Numbered from the stretch's first letter, positions 1-5,595 are shown. The stretch is DNA of 6,318 bases from Chloroflexi bacterium UBA6265 (GCA_002440805.1 DJVD01000161.1:4155-10472); one strand, 5' to 3'. Program-made: numbers and translations. The notes: generated by a model not told the origin, from the sequence alone.

Positions 1-1146
1 CCGATCGGCACTGGAAGTGACTTTTTTGATGATGGATCCGTTGCCCGGATTGTACTTTACCAAAGTCTTGCCGGCTTTCCTGATGGCATCGGGATTCAGC
101 TTTCCCCACTGCATCTCCGGCAATGGCCAGGGGATGGTGACCGTTTTCAGGTTGCCATCGCTGGTGTAGTAGGGATTCTCCCCGGCGAGATGCACCTCTT
201 TGAACTCGGCCAGCACGGCATCATCAGCGGGAAGCCTGGGGATTGAAAAAGGATCCCACTTCTTGGACCATGGCACCTCGCTTGAACCACCGTTCAGTTC
301 CAGCACACCTGTCAGTTGGATCGGGTGACCATCGTACGTAAAGCCCTCGCGCAGCATCTGCATTTTGTGGGGTTGGGTCGTCTCATCGGGTCCGATGCCG
401 AAGGGCAGGGTGAGCACCCGTGTTGCGTTCTGCGGGTGATCGGCACCCATGAACCTGTCGGCCCAGAAGATAGGGGCGCTGATGGTCCACCTGAAGTCCT
501 CGTCGTCCATCGTGAGCAGGTCATGATGCAAATCGGTGTGGTTCCCCACTTCGTACCCGTTATCGATAAGCCACTGCACCTTCCAGTCGAACTGATCATC
601 CTGGTCGTTTGCGGGCCAGGAGAAGAGATTCCCCGGCACAACGCCAAAATGGGCCCCGCGGCCAAACCCCGGGTACTCCTTGTAGAACTGTTCCATGATG
701 CCCACCGCGCAATCCGGATCGATGGTGATCTCGCTCGACGGGGAAACAATCACTGAGAACTGCAGGCTGGTGCTGTCATCGAAGGTGAAGATAACCGGAT
801 GTTTGCCGAGGGGAACATCGAGATTGCCACTAATGAGGTCGTTCACGCCCACGAGGTAGAAATCGTGCTCATACAGCCAGAGCATATCGTTCCAGAATTC
901 ATCTCGGGTGCGGTACATGTAGGCATCCACGCTGGGATCGGGTGGCGTGCCATTCGGCACAATGCTGTGATACATCAGGATCGGGACACGACCGATCTCG
1001 TTCGGTTTATGGGCGAGGTACTCGGCGGGAGTGAGCGTATCCGGTTGCAGGGCCAGCACTGCAGCACCTGATCCCGCAACAATCACCAACGGCAGCACCA
1101 GGACAAGGATCAGCAGCGGCGGGGGCAAGTGGCGAAAATGGCGCAA
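1..1146 (-). CDS. Membrane-anchored polysaccharide deacetylase (CE4/NodB-like), 3' end cut by window edge
   Basis: The frame is open from a TTG at 1146 to the left edge (382 codons, no stop), so the C-terminus is missing. CE4 enzymes remove N- or O-acetyl groups from polysaccharides using a divalent metal. Visible marks are a short basic N-terminus (RHFRH), a hydrophobic segment at residues 8-33 that is a signal anchor or signal peptide, ILMYHS at 56-61, the metal/base motif TFDD at 121-124, and the second metal motif HTDLH at 203-207. RVLTLPFG at 243-250 resembles the usual RxPxG motif. The catalytic domain is therefore outside the membrane. About 79 residues separate the TFDD and HxxxH motifs, more than in compact CE4 domains, and the Gly that normally follows TFDD is Ser. 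TTG is chosen because an in-frame TAG lies four codons further upstream and CGAGAG sits 6 nt before it. The substrate (peptidoglycan or another glycan) cannot be told. The family call is fairly sure. Confidence 0.85.
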   Translation of the reverse strand, partial: MRHFRHLPPPLLILVLVLPLVIVAGSGAAVLALQPDTLTPAEYLAHKPNEIGRVPILMYHSIVPNGTPPDPSVDAYMYRTRDEFWNDMLWLYEHDFYLVGVNDLISGNLDVPLGKHPVIFTFDDSTSLQFSVIVSPSSEITIDPDCAVGIMEQFYKEYPGFGRGAHFGVVPGNLFSWPANDQDDQFDWKVQWLIDNGYEVGNHTDLHHDLLTMDDEDFRWTISAPIFWADRFMGADHPQNATRVLTLPFGIGPDETTQPHKMQMLREGFTYDGHPIQLTGVLELNGGSSEVPWSKKWDPFSIPRLPADDAVLAEFKEVHLAGENPYYTSDGNLKTVTIPWPLPEMQWGKLNPDAIRKAGKTLVKYNPGNGSIIKKVTSSADR

Positions 1147-1197
1147 GCGTAACTCTCGATCCTGCTACACGTTCGGCTATCTCATGCGTTCCGCCCG

Positions 1198-1206
1198 AGT
1201 ATATCA
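1198..1206 (-). promoter_or_regulatory. Extended -10 promoter of the deacetylase gene
   Basis: Read on the minus strand, TGATATACT has the extended -10 form TGnTATAnT. Transcription would start near 1191, giving a leader of about 45 nt before the TTG start. No good -35 hexamer is seen at 16-18 bp, which is usual for extended -10 promoters. The remainder of the 1147-1283 gap holds only a weak GGCATG/CATGCC inverted repeat after the lipoate ligase gene, with no T run. Confidence 0.4.
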
Positions 1207-1283
1207 ATGCACTACCGTGAATTGCTAACCATAATGACGCTGTTGCAGGCATGATCGTGTTGTTGTTTCCCATGCCAGCATGC

Positions 1284-2099
1284 CTACGGCAGGGCGTAAA
1301 CCCAGTCGTCCGTGTCGTACTTCTCGGCCACGAGGTGCTGCAGGCGCTGGTGCTCGCCATCGGTAAAGTTGCTATCGACCAAGCCGTACTGATCGCGGAA
1401 ATGGCCAATCATGTGGTTGATGATCACATCGCGATCGAGATCGGTTTGATCACGCAACGGCCCGACCCGTTTGTCAGCGCTGGTAATGCCCTTGTCGCTG
1501 AGCTTCTCCTTGCCGATCCGCAAGATGCGTGTAAGCACTCCGGGGGTCATGGCATAGGCGCAGGTGGTGTGATGGAGGGCGATGCCCTTCTTGCGCGCCT
1601 GCGCGGCGCCGCCAATTTTGCCGCCACTGCTGGTGATATCGTTCAGCGGCACATACCAGGCATCCACCCCCAAATCTCGCAGCGAATCCAGCACCCAGCT
1701 ATCGAAGAACTGATAGCTTTCGGCAAAGCTCATCCCTTTCACCAGCTCTTCCGGCGCAGCGATGGTGTAGGTAATCGCGTTTTGCGGCTCAATCAGCATT
1801 GCGCCACCGCCGGTGAGGCGACGACTGATGGTGACGCCCATCTCCTCGGCAGCAGCGAGATTGATTTCGTTTTTCACACTCTGGAAGCGGCCGATAATAA
1901 CGGCATTACTGGTCCAGTTCCAGAAACGAATGTGTGGCCCCCGCCGGCCGGCGGCCATTTCTTCCAGCAGCACTTCATCCATCGCGTTTTGGGCACGGGG
2001 TGCCAGCGGGGGATTGGGCAGCAGGGTCCAGGTGGTGCTGCGGAAGCGTCGTTGCCAATCGGCGCGCTGCTCGGGGGTAGGATCGTGACGATCGCTCAT
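1284..2099 (-). CDS. lplA: Lipoate-protein ligase A, catalytic (N-terminal) domain protein
   Basis: A 271-residue protein of the biotin/lipoate ligase (BPL/LplA/LipB) fold. It would activate lipoate with ATP to lipoyl-AMP and transfer it to a lysine of lipoyl domains (2-oxoacid dehydrogenase E2, GcvH) in the cytoplasm. Visible marks are VIIGRFQ at 67-73, the lipoyl-binding loop RRLTGGGA at 93-100, and NDI plus GGKIGGAAQ around 153-167, with K161 matching the catalytic lysine of LplA. The C-terminal accessory domain of E. coli-type LplA (about 338 residues) is absent here; its equivalent is encoded by the upstream gene, whose TGA overlaps this ATG as ATGA. By sequence alone it could also be an octanoyl/lipoyl transferase of the LipM/LipL kind. 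The adjacent accessory-domain gene makes the ligase call stronger. Confidence 0.88.
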   Translation of the reverse strand: MSDRHDPTPEQRADWQRRFRSTTWTLLPNPPLAPRAQNAMDEVLLEEMAAGRRGPHIRFWNWTSNAVIIGRFQSVKNEINLAAAEEMGVTISRRLTGGGAMLIEPQNAITYTIAAPEELVKGMSFAESYQFFDSWVLDSLRDLGVDAWYVPLNDITSSGGKIGGAAQARKKGIALHHTTCAYAMTPGVLTRILRIGKEKLSDKGITSADKRVGPLRDQTDLDRDVIINHMIGHFRDQYGLVDSNFTDGEHQRLQHLVAEKYDTDDWVYALP

Positions 2100-2383
2100 G
2101 CCTGCGCTCCTTCCAGGGCGCGGCGCACAGCAATGACAATGCCTTCGGGCGAGGTACCAAGCAGCTCGGTATCGGGATGGATATCCATGCGAATGCGCTC
2201 GGCGAAGCTTTCATCGTCCAGCTCCACATCCACGCCTTCCAGCGCGTTGGTGAGTGGCCCCAGCTCTTCCTCGGGATAGAGGAAGAAATCGCCACTGATC
2301 ACCATATTCTTGAAGCGACCATCGACGATATCGAAATCCACAACCACCAGCTTGCCGCCGGGGGTTTTGTATTCGCCGTGCAT
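2096..2383 (-). CDS. lplB: Lipoate-protein ligase accessory (C-terminal) domain, LplB-like
   Basis: A 95-residue protein matching the lipoate ligase C-terminal domain. It has GGKLVVVDF near residues 9-17 and the typical ISGDFFLYPEEEL around 29-41, followed by a helix pattern ending ALEGVDVEL. In Thermoplasma acidophilum the same domain is a separate LplB subunit that LplA needs for the adenylation step; I infer the same role here. The gene comes first in the pair and shares 4 bp (ATGA) with the catalytic gene, so translation is probably coupled and the stoichiometry near 1:1. AGAGGG lies 10 nt before the ATG, a slightly long spacing. Its promoter region is the signal-rich gap at 2384-2555. 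The symbol lplB follows the archaeal ligase naming and is unrelated to the Bacillus permease gene of that name. Confidence 0.85.
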   Translation of the reverse strand: MHGEYKTPGGKLVVVDFDIVDGRFKNMVISGDFFLYPEEELGPLTNALEGVDVELDDESFAERIRMDIHPDTELLGTSPEGIVIAVRRALEGAQA

Positions 2384-2397
2384 GTGTAGGTACCCTC

Positions 2398-2426
2398 TTG
2401 CGCTTTACGAACAAGTGTTCTATAGT
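2398..2426 (+). promoter_or_regulatory. Plus-strand promoter for a candidate small RNA
   Basis: TTGCGC (2398-2403), a 17-bp spacer and TATAGT (2421-2426) form a sigma-70-type promoter pointing right, away from any plus-strand protein gene. The -10 matches the consensus at 5 of 6 bases and the -35 at 3 of 6. The expected start point, about 2431-2433, coincides with the first base of a long hairpin, which strengthens the call. Read on the other strand, TCTATA/TATAGA (2419-2424) could serve as a -10 for the lplB-lplA pair, with a start near 2411 and a leader of about 28 nt. The region may therefore fire in both directions. Confidence 0.45.
2408..2421. promoter_or_regulatory. LexA (SOS) box-like inverted repeat
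   Basis: CGAACAAGTGTTCT matches the Gram-positive-type LexA site CGAACRNRYGTTCG except in the last base. Its core GAACA-AG-TGTTC is a perfect 5-bp inverted repeat. It lies inside the spacer of the plus-strand promoter, touches that promoter's -10, and covers the likely -10/start region of the minus-strand lplB-lplA promoter, so a bound repressor could block both. The nine fixed bases would be expected about once in 260 kb of random sequence. The match is therefore suggestive only; another dimeric repressor could own the site. Confidence 0.4.
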
Positions 2427-2430
2427 GGAG

Positions 2431-2544
2431 GTGTCACGCCGAGGGTGAGCAATCCCCACCTTTATCCTGCTACCACTCGGCGAACGTGACACCCTTCTCT
2501 TCCTGAGCCGTCGGAGTTCCGCCCGACGGCTCACCCTCTTTTTC
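2431..2544 (+). ncRNA. Candidate small structured RNA with its own promoter and terminator
   Basis: Between lplB and the dinB-like gene, the plus strand can form a long rod. GGTGTCAC (2430-2437) pairs with GTGACACC (2486-2493). After a 4-nt GAAC bulge on the 3' side, GCCGAG (2438-2443) pairs with CTCGGC (2476-2481). Then GGT/ACC and AGCA/TGCT (2448-2451 with 2468-2471) close a 16-nt C- and U-rich loop. A 12-nt pyrimidine linker and a terminator hairpin with a T run follow. A promoter is placed exactly upstream. No plus-strand protein gene follows, so a free-standing sRNA of about 115 nt fits best. I do not recognise it as SRP RNA (no GGAA-capped helix), tRNA, tmRNA or RNase P. The same inverted repeats would also fold on the minus strand as a leader of lplB, but the T run and the promoter favour the plus strand. 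Confidence 0.45.
2504..2543 (+). terminator. Intrinsic-terminator-like hairpin with T run
   Basis: TGAGCCGTCGG (2504-2514) and CCGACGGCTCA (2523-2533) form an 11-bp GC-rich stem with an 8-nt loop, followed by CCCTC and TTTTT (2539-2543). The T run begins 5 nt after the stem, so it is a slightly imperfect intrinsic terminator. On the minus strand the bases after the hairpin are purine-rich with no T run, so it is oriented to end plus-strand transcription. It may still slow read-through from the dinB-like gene, whose stop is at 2556. Confidence 0.55.
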
Positions 2545-2555
2545 AGGCAAATGAC

Positions 2556-3008
2556 CTATCCCAGCGCGGCCTCGAACCGGGGCAGGGTGTCTTCCTCCCA
2601 GGAGAGGTGATTTTCGACCTCGTCGGCGATGGTTGTTTCGCCAAGCACCCAGTGCGGCACCTTCCGTTCCCAATCCTTGAGCGTGAGGTTGATGAGCACA
2701 CTCACCAGTTCGCCACGGTCATTCTGGGCGCCGGCCATCAATTCCTCCGGAGTGCCGTCCAGCTTTTGGGCGTTGACGACGGCGGGCTCGTTTTCGATGG
2801 CGCGGAGGTTGATGTTATCGTGGCGCATCATCCGCTGGGCACGCAGCAGCATGGCAGCCTCGCGCGCGCGAACCTCTTTCAACAACGCCAGTGCTTCGGG
2901 GGAGAGATCGTCGGCAACCGGATTGCCGAGCATTTCGCGCAGGGTGGTGCTCTCCTCGGTGAGGCCCTCAATCAGGTCACGGTAGGCATCAAGCATTGGG
3001 GAGAACAT
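2556..3008 (-). CDS. DinB-like four-helix-bundle protein (putative)
   Basis: A soluble, helix-rich protein of about 150 residues, the usual size of the DinB/YfiT family. Members of that family are metal-binding helical bundles, some acting as thiol-dependent transferases. The C-terminal helix HLSWEEDTLPRFEAAL (from residue 134) sits where the family usually has HxxxH; here the second His is lost, and an early metal His is not obvious either, so metal binding is doubtful. The start chosen is ATG at 3008, preceded by CGAGAAAG. ATG at 2996 (146 residues, MLDAYRDL) is an equal alternative, and the longer version from 3050 has an untypical N-terminus. Either start overlaps the 3' end of the VOC gene (20 or 8 bp), so the two are surely co-transcribed and probably translationally coupled. 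That it is a real gene is sure; the family call is moderate. Confidence 0.65.
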   Translation of the reverse strand: MFSPMLDAYRDLIEGLTEESTTLREMLGNPVADDLSPEALALLKEVRAREAAMLLRAQRMMRHDNINLRAIENEPAVVNAQKLDGTPEELMAGAQNDRGELVSVLINLTLKDWERKVPHWVLGETTIADEVENHLSWEEDTLPRFEAALG

Positions 3009-3945
3009 CTTTCTCGAACGATTCGCTGTGAATCGCCCATGTGTAACCAAAGGGATCGCGGAAGCCGAACACGCCCGCGGTGGAATCGTCCATCACGTTC
3101 CAGTTCCGACCCAGCACTTCGCCACGAATGGCATGGAAGCTGGGGTCATCCACCATCAGGCGGATGGGTGCAGGCGGATGGGCGAACACGTCCAGCGGAT
3201 AGGCGCGGCCCATGCGCTCCAGCGCGATCACGAGCGGGCCGTTCTGCACAAAGGCGAAATCGGGCTCGGTACCCAGCTGGGCTTCCTGCTCGTCGTCGTA
3301 ATCGGCGCCATGCCAAATCCAGCCGCCCTTGCCGTCGCGATCAGCGCGATCGACCAACGCCGCGCCGAAAATCTCGGCGTAGGCACGCTCGGGTCGGGCG
3401 AGATCGATCACTCCCAGGTGCAGCATGGAGACATCCTCAATATCCATCACCGGATGATCGCGTGGTTCATCGGTGGCGAGGATGTTAATGGATGCCAGTT
3501 GCGGTGCATGTGAGGTGGTGGGCCCAGTCGATCGCACAGCGGCAGAGGCCATGGCCGGCTGCAAAACGCCCTGCGGTGCGGTGCGGGTGGCATGCTCACC
3601 GATCTTGGGGATCGATCGCTCCACCCACGGCTGGTCGCGGCGAATGGCGGCAACCACATCGTCGGGATCATAGGCGGCCACCCCCATGCGGATGCCATTT
3701 GTGAGCAGGTAGTTTACCGGCGCGGCATCGGGCTGGTTGAAGAGGACATCGGCATACCAGGACTTCAGGCGGTGGACGATATCGAGTGAGTGGGCGGAAA
3801 CGGTGATAGTTTTGCCCGGATTATCGAAATCGCCGCCGATACCTTCGTGGACATCCACAATGCCCGCATCGGGTGCGTGGCTAATAACGACATTTGCTTG
3901 CGCGTAGAGCGCATCCGGAACTTCCAGAAGGAACCGATAGGCCAT
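2989..3945 (-). CDS. VOC (glyoxalase/bleomycin-resistance fold) protein with an extra N-terminal domain
   Basis: A 318-residue protein. Residues about 170-308 show the vicinal oxygen chelate pattern: MLHLGVIDLARPERAYAEIF (174-193), VIALERMG (239-246), PIRLMVDD (260-267) and the closing FGFRDPFGYTWAIH (293-306). The DPFGxxW ending resembles PhnB-like members; the Glu that normally follows and binds metal is Ala304, so classic metal-dependent catalysis is doubtful. Residues 1-120, which include AAIRRDQPWVERSIPKIG near 99-116, form a separate domain I do not recognise. A Ser/Thr/Ala/Pro-rich linker at about 122-165 joins the two parts. The start is well supported: GGGAGAGG lies 5 nt before the ATG. 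It is the first gene of a pair with the DinB-like gene. The role is unknown; binding of a small ligand or drug, or ring chemistry, are family-level possibilities. Confidence 0.75.
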   Translation of the reverse strand: MAYRFLLEVPDALYAQANVVISHAPDAGIVDVHEGIGGDFDNPGKTITVSAHSLDIVHRLKSWYADVLFNQPDAAPVNYLLTNGIRMGVAAYDPDDVVAAIRRDQPWVERSIPKIGEHATRTAPQGVLQPAMASAAVRSTGPTTSHAPQLASINILATDEPRDHPVMDIEDVSMLHLGVIDLARPERAYAEIFGAALVDRADRDGKGGWIWHGADYDDEQEAQLGTEPDFAFVQNGPLVIALERMGRAYPLDVFAHPPAPIRLMVDDPSFHAIRGEVLGRNWNVMDDSTAGVFGFRDPFGYTWAIHSESFEKDVLPNA

Positions 3946-3982
3946 GGTTGCCTCTCCCGTAAAACGGCTAATTGCTTTGGGT

Positions 3983-3991
3983 ATTGTACCA
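3983..3991 (-). promoter_or_regulatory. Extended -10 promoter of the VOC-dinB unit
   Basis: Minus-strand TGGTACAAT is an extended -10 (TGnTAnAAT). It would start transcription near 3976 and give a leader of about 30 nt ending in a strong ribosome site (GGGAGAGG, 3951-3958). Just upstream lies the 12-bp palindrome TGGGCCGGCCCA (3995-4006), in the -35 zone, which may be an operator. Confidence 0.45.
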
Positions 3992-4057
3992 ACATGGGCC
4001 GGCCCAAAGGGGGATTTATCCCCTCATACCCCTTGCCGGTGCGATTTCAAACCCGAA

Positions 4058-4238
4058 CGCCACCTTGGCGAGGTGTGTTACCATCCCCGAGGTTTGTTGG
4101 GACCGCACGTTCATGACATGACTGTCCAAACACTCCATGCGGCGCTCGCTCCCTGAGCGCCACCGTCTCCTGAAGCACACCATGGCTGGTGGTGCAGGGT
4201 GACGGTTTGTAACAGCACCATGCGGATTTCTCCGCATG
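4058..4238 (+). promoter_or_regulatory. Hairpin-rich leader region upstream of the NlpC/P60 gene
   Basis: The 323-bp divergent gap (3946-4268) has no convincing protein gene on either strand. On its NlpC side it holds four small hairpins in a row: CGCCA/TGGCG (4058-4070), GGCGCTC/GAGCGCC (4141-4161), GCACACCA/TGGTGGTGC (4175-4195, one bulge) and CATGCGGA-TTTC-TCCGCATG (4219-4238). The last ends 12 nt before the ribosome site at 4251. If transcription starts upstream of 4058 these would form a structured mRNA leader. I find no promoter I would defend, and the region does not match the ydaO/c-di-AMP riboswitch motifs often found before cell-wall hydrolase genes. Function unproven. Confidence 0.25.
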
Positions 4239-4268
4239 AACAACCCAAGAGGGAAGGAACCACTCCTT

Positions 4269-4865
4269 ATGTCGTTCTACGACGAGACGAGGCCGACTTC
4301 GGCATCGTTGATATCTCGCCGCCTGTTCGCCAAACGAACGGTGAGCGCACTTGCGGCCACAGCCGCACTCGGCCTGGGCACCTCCGCCCTCGCACAGGAA
4401 ACCGACATCCTGTCGGAAGAAGTCACATTCCAGCGAGCGGCGCAGGTTGCCGCCACCGATGCTGAGGAATCAACCGCAGATGCACCTGTGGCCAATGGCC
4501 AGTACATCGTTGATTTCGCCCTGCAGTTCGTGGGTTACCCCTATGTCTGGGCAGGCAATACCCCGTCCGGGTTCGATTGCAGTGGCTTCACCCAGTACGT
4601 CACCCTCAATACCGTGGGCATCGATATCGGCCATGGCACCGCCGGCCAGGTGAACTACGGCACCTGGGTGGATGCTGCCAACCTGCAACCAGGTGACTAC
4701 GTGTACTTCGCCGGTACGTTCGGCGATGGCATTAGCCACACCGGCATCTACATCGGCGATGGCCAGTTCGTGCATGCGGAAAACGAAGGCACGGACGTAA
4801 ACATCGGCTGGGTGTGGAGCGATTATTACGCCGCTCATTACTACGGGGCGATTCGTCTCTGGTAA
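4269..4865 (+). CDS. Tat-exported NlpC/P60 cell-wall peptidase
   Basis: A 198-residue protein with an NlpC/P60 cysteine-peptidase domain at about 76-198. This family cleaves peptide cross-bridges or stems of peptidoglycan outside the membrane. The catalytic Cys is C104 in GFDCSGF, the His is H157 in ISHTGIYIG, and the third residue is H169 in FVHAEN. PGDYVYF (141-147) is also typical. The N-terminus carries a twin-arginine signal, SRRLFAK (16-22), then a hydrophobic stretch and a likely cleavage after TSALA (38-42). Residues 43-75 are a short Ala/Glu/Thr-rich linker; no SH3 or LysM domain is present, so it is a minimal single-domain enzyme. The start at 4269 is chosen over 4236 because GGGAAGG (4251-4257) lies 11 nt before it and the upstream ATG falls inside a hairpin. 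It converges on the lipoprotein gene. Family call very sure; use of Tat is inferred. Confidence 0.93.
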   Translation: MSFYDETRPTSASLISRRLFAKRTVSALAATAALGLGTSALAQETDILSEEVTFQRAAQVAATDAEESTADAPVANGQYIVDFALQFVGYPYVWAGNTPSGFDCSGFTQYVTLNTVGIDIGHGTAGQVNYGTWVDAANLQPGDYVYFAGTFGDGISHTGIYIGDGQFVHAENEGTDVNIGWVWSDYYAAHYYGAIRLW

Positions 4866-4871
4866 GCACCG

Positions 4872-4903
4872 AAAAGGGACCGGCCATATGGCCGGTCCCT
4901 TTT
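4872..4903. terminator. Bidirectional intrinsic terminator
   Basis: A 32-bp perfect palindrome: AAAA-GGGACCGGCCAT followed by its exact reverse complement ending in TTTT. Each strand therefore shows a GC-rich stem preceded by A4 and followed by T4. It begins 7 bp after the NlpC/P60 stop and lies 10 bp beyond the lipoprotein stop, so it should end both converging transcripts. Confidence 0.9.
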
Positions 4904-4912
4904 GCGTTCGCC

Positions 4913-5530
4913 TTATGGCAGGGGGATTTCGACCATGCCCGAACCCAGATCGGACTGGCTGAACCAGACATCGGCAATCATCGGGACGCTAATGCTGACG
5001 AATTCGCTATCCGGCACCGAGAGATCGGCCACCCAGCTGCACCCATCGCCAGATTCGCCCGGTTGAAGCTCGCTCACATCGACGACCGTACCGCTGGCAT
5101 CGCGCACGATCACCTGGGCGCCGGGCTTAAGGCCACGCCGATCCCCCAAACCAACGCAGCCCTCATCGGTGACAAGGAAATCCTGCTGCTCGACGCCGGT
5201 CAGGATAAAGGTGGCCTGCACCGGGTTGGTTGCAGCAGATTCCGTCGCCGGGGTCGCGGCCACGACTGTGGATTCACCGGGAATTGGCGTAGCCGCCGTC
5301 ACTTCCACGATGGGGGGTGATGCATCCATCACCGCCACAGTGCGCGTGTCTCGCGTCGCGGCAGGTTCCGCCTCAGCCGTGCCATCATCGGCAGCGGCAA
5401 TGGTGGCCACTGGCTGGCGCGTGGCGGTGGGCTCGGTGGTACCCTCGGCATCATTATCGTTACCACACGCTGTGAGAATGGCAGACAGCACAAACAGGGT
5501 CAGTAGAGCGATCACGCGCGATTTCGGCAT
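4913..5530 (-). CDS. Predicted secreted lipoprotein of unknown function
   Basis: A 205-residue protein. Its signal peptide (basic MPKSR, hydrophobic 6-18) ends in the lipobox LTAC with Cys22, so it should be lipid-anchored outside the membrane. Residues 23-105 are a low-complexity Thr/Ala/Pro/Glu linker, likely unstructured. Residues 106-205 form a beta-rich domain with CVGLGDRRGLKPGAQVIVRD (125-144) and a second cysteine at C164, perhaps disulphide-linked to C125. The shape, Cys-Gly-x-Gly then GxxVxVxDxxG and a second Cys, resembles an uncharacterised domain common in actinobacterial and Chloroflexota lipoproteins. The start is supported by AAGGGGAAA (5534-5542) close before the ATG. A weak -10, TATGAT, lies on the minus strand at 5578-5583. 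It is divergent from the membrane-protein gene. No catalytic motif is seen; binding or scaffolding is possible. Confidence 0.8.
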   Translation of the reverse strand: MPKSRVIALLTLFVLSAILTACGNDNDAEGTTEPTATRQPVATIAAADDGTAEAEPAATRDTRTVAVMDASPPIVEVTAATPIPGESTVVAATPATESAATNPVQATFILTGVEQQDFLVTDEGCVGLGDRRGLKPGAQVIVRDASGTVVDVSELQPGESGDGCSWVADLSVPDSEFVSISVPMIADVWFSQSDLGSGMVEIPLP

Positions 5531-5595
5531 GGATTTCCCCTTTGGTTCATAGCACGTCGTGCGGTTGACTACGGTTAATCATAGACCACGCGCCA

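Noticed and set aside
312..749. Minus-strand open frame of 145 codons
   Set aside because: It lies on the same strand as the deacetylase but in another frame; the deacetylase frame carries the CE4 motifs and spans the whole region.
1240..1290. Terminator after lplA
   Set aside because: A GGCATG/CATGCC inverted repeat is present with a 17-nt loop, but no T run follows, so I would not call it.
1251..2279. Long plus-strand open frame (342 codons) opposite the lipoate ligase genes
   Set aside because: It lies antisense to two genes with clear family motifs; its translation has no recognisable domain and no good ribosome site. It is a shadow frame.
2430..2545. Minus-strand riboswitch or T-box leader for lplB-lplA
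   Set aside because: The inverted repeats fold equally on that strand, but there is no T-box AGGGUGGNACCGCG sequence. The only T run follows the hairpin on the plus strand, and a minus promoter would have to lie inside the dinB-like gene. Kept as an alternative, not as the main call.
2607..3488. Plus-strand open frame of 293 codons downstream of the candidate small RNA
   Set aside because: It is antisense to the dinB-like and VOC genes, and its second half is a low-complexity Arg/Pro/Ser translation. I do not believe it is the target gene of the RNA element.
4016..4243. Small protein genes in the 3946-4268 gap
   Set aside because: Open frames exist on both strands, but they are Arg/Pro/His-rich, lack ribosome sites and show no domain.
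4085..4268. ydaO/c-di-AMP riboswitch before the NlpC/P60 gene
   Set aside because: Such genes are frequent targets, but the conserved blocks of that motif (G-run with GACCC, GGGGUGAAUC, CCCGAACCCG, CAGCUAACCUCG) are absent.
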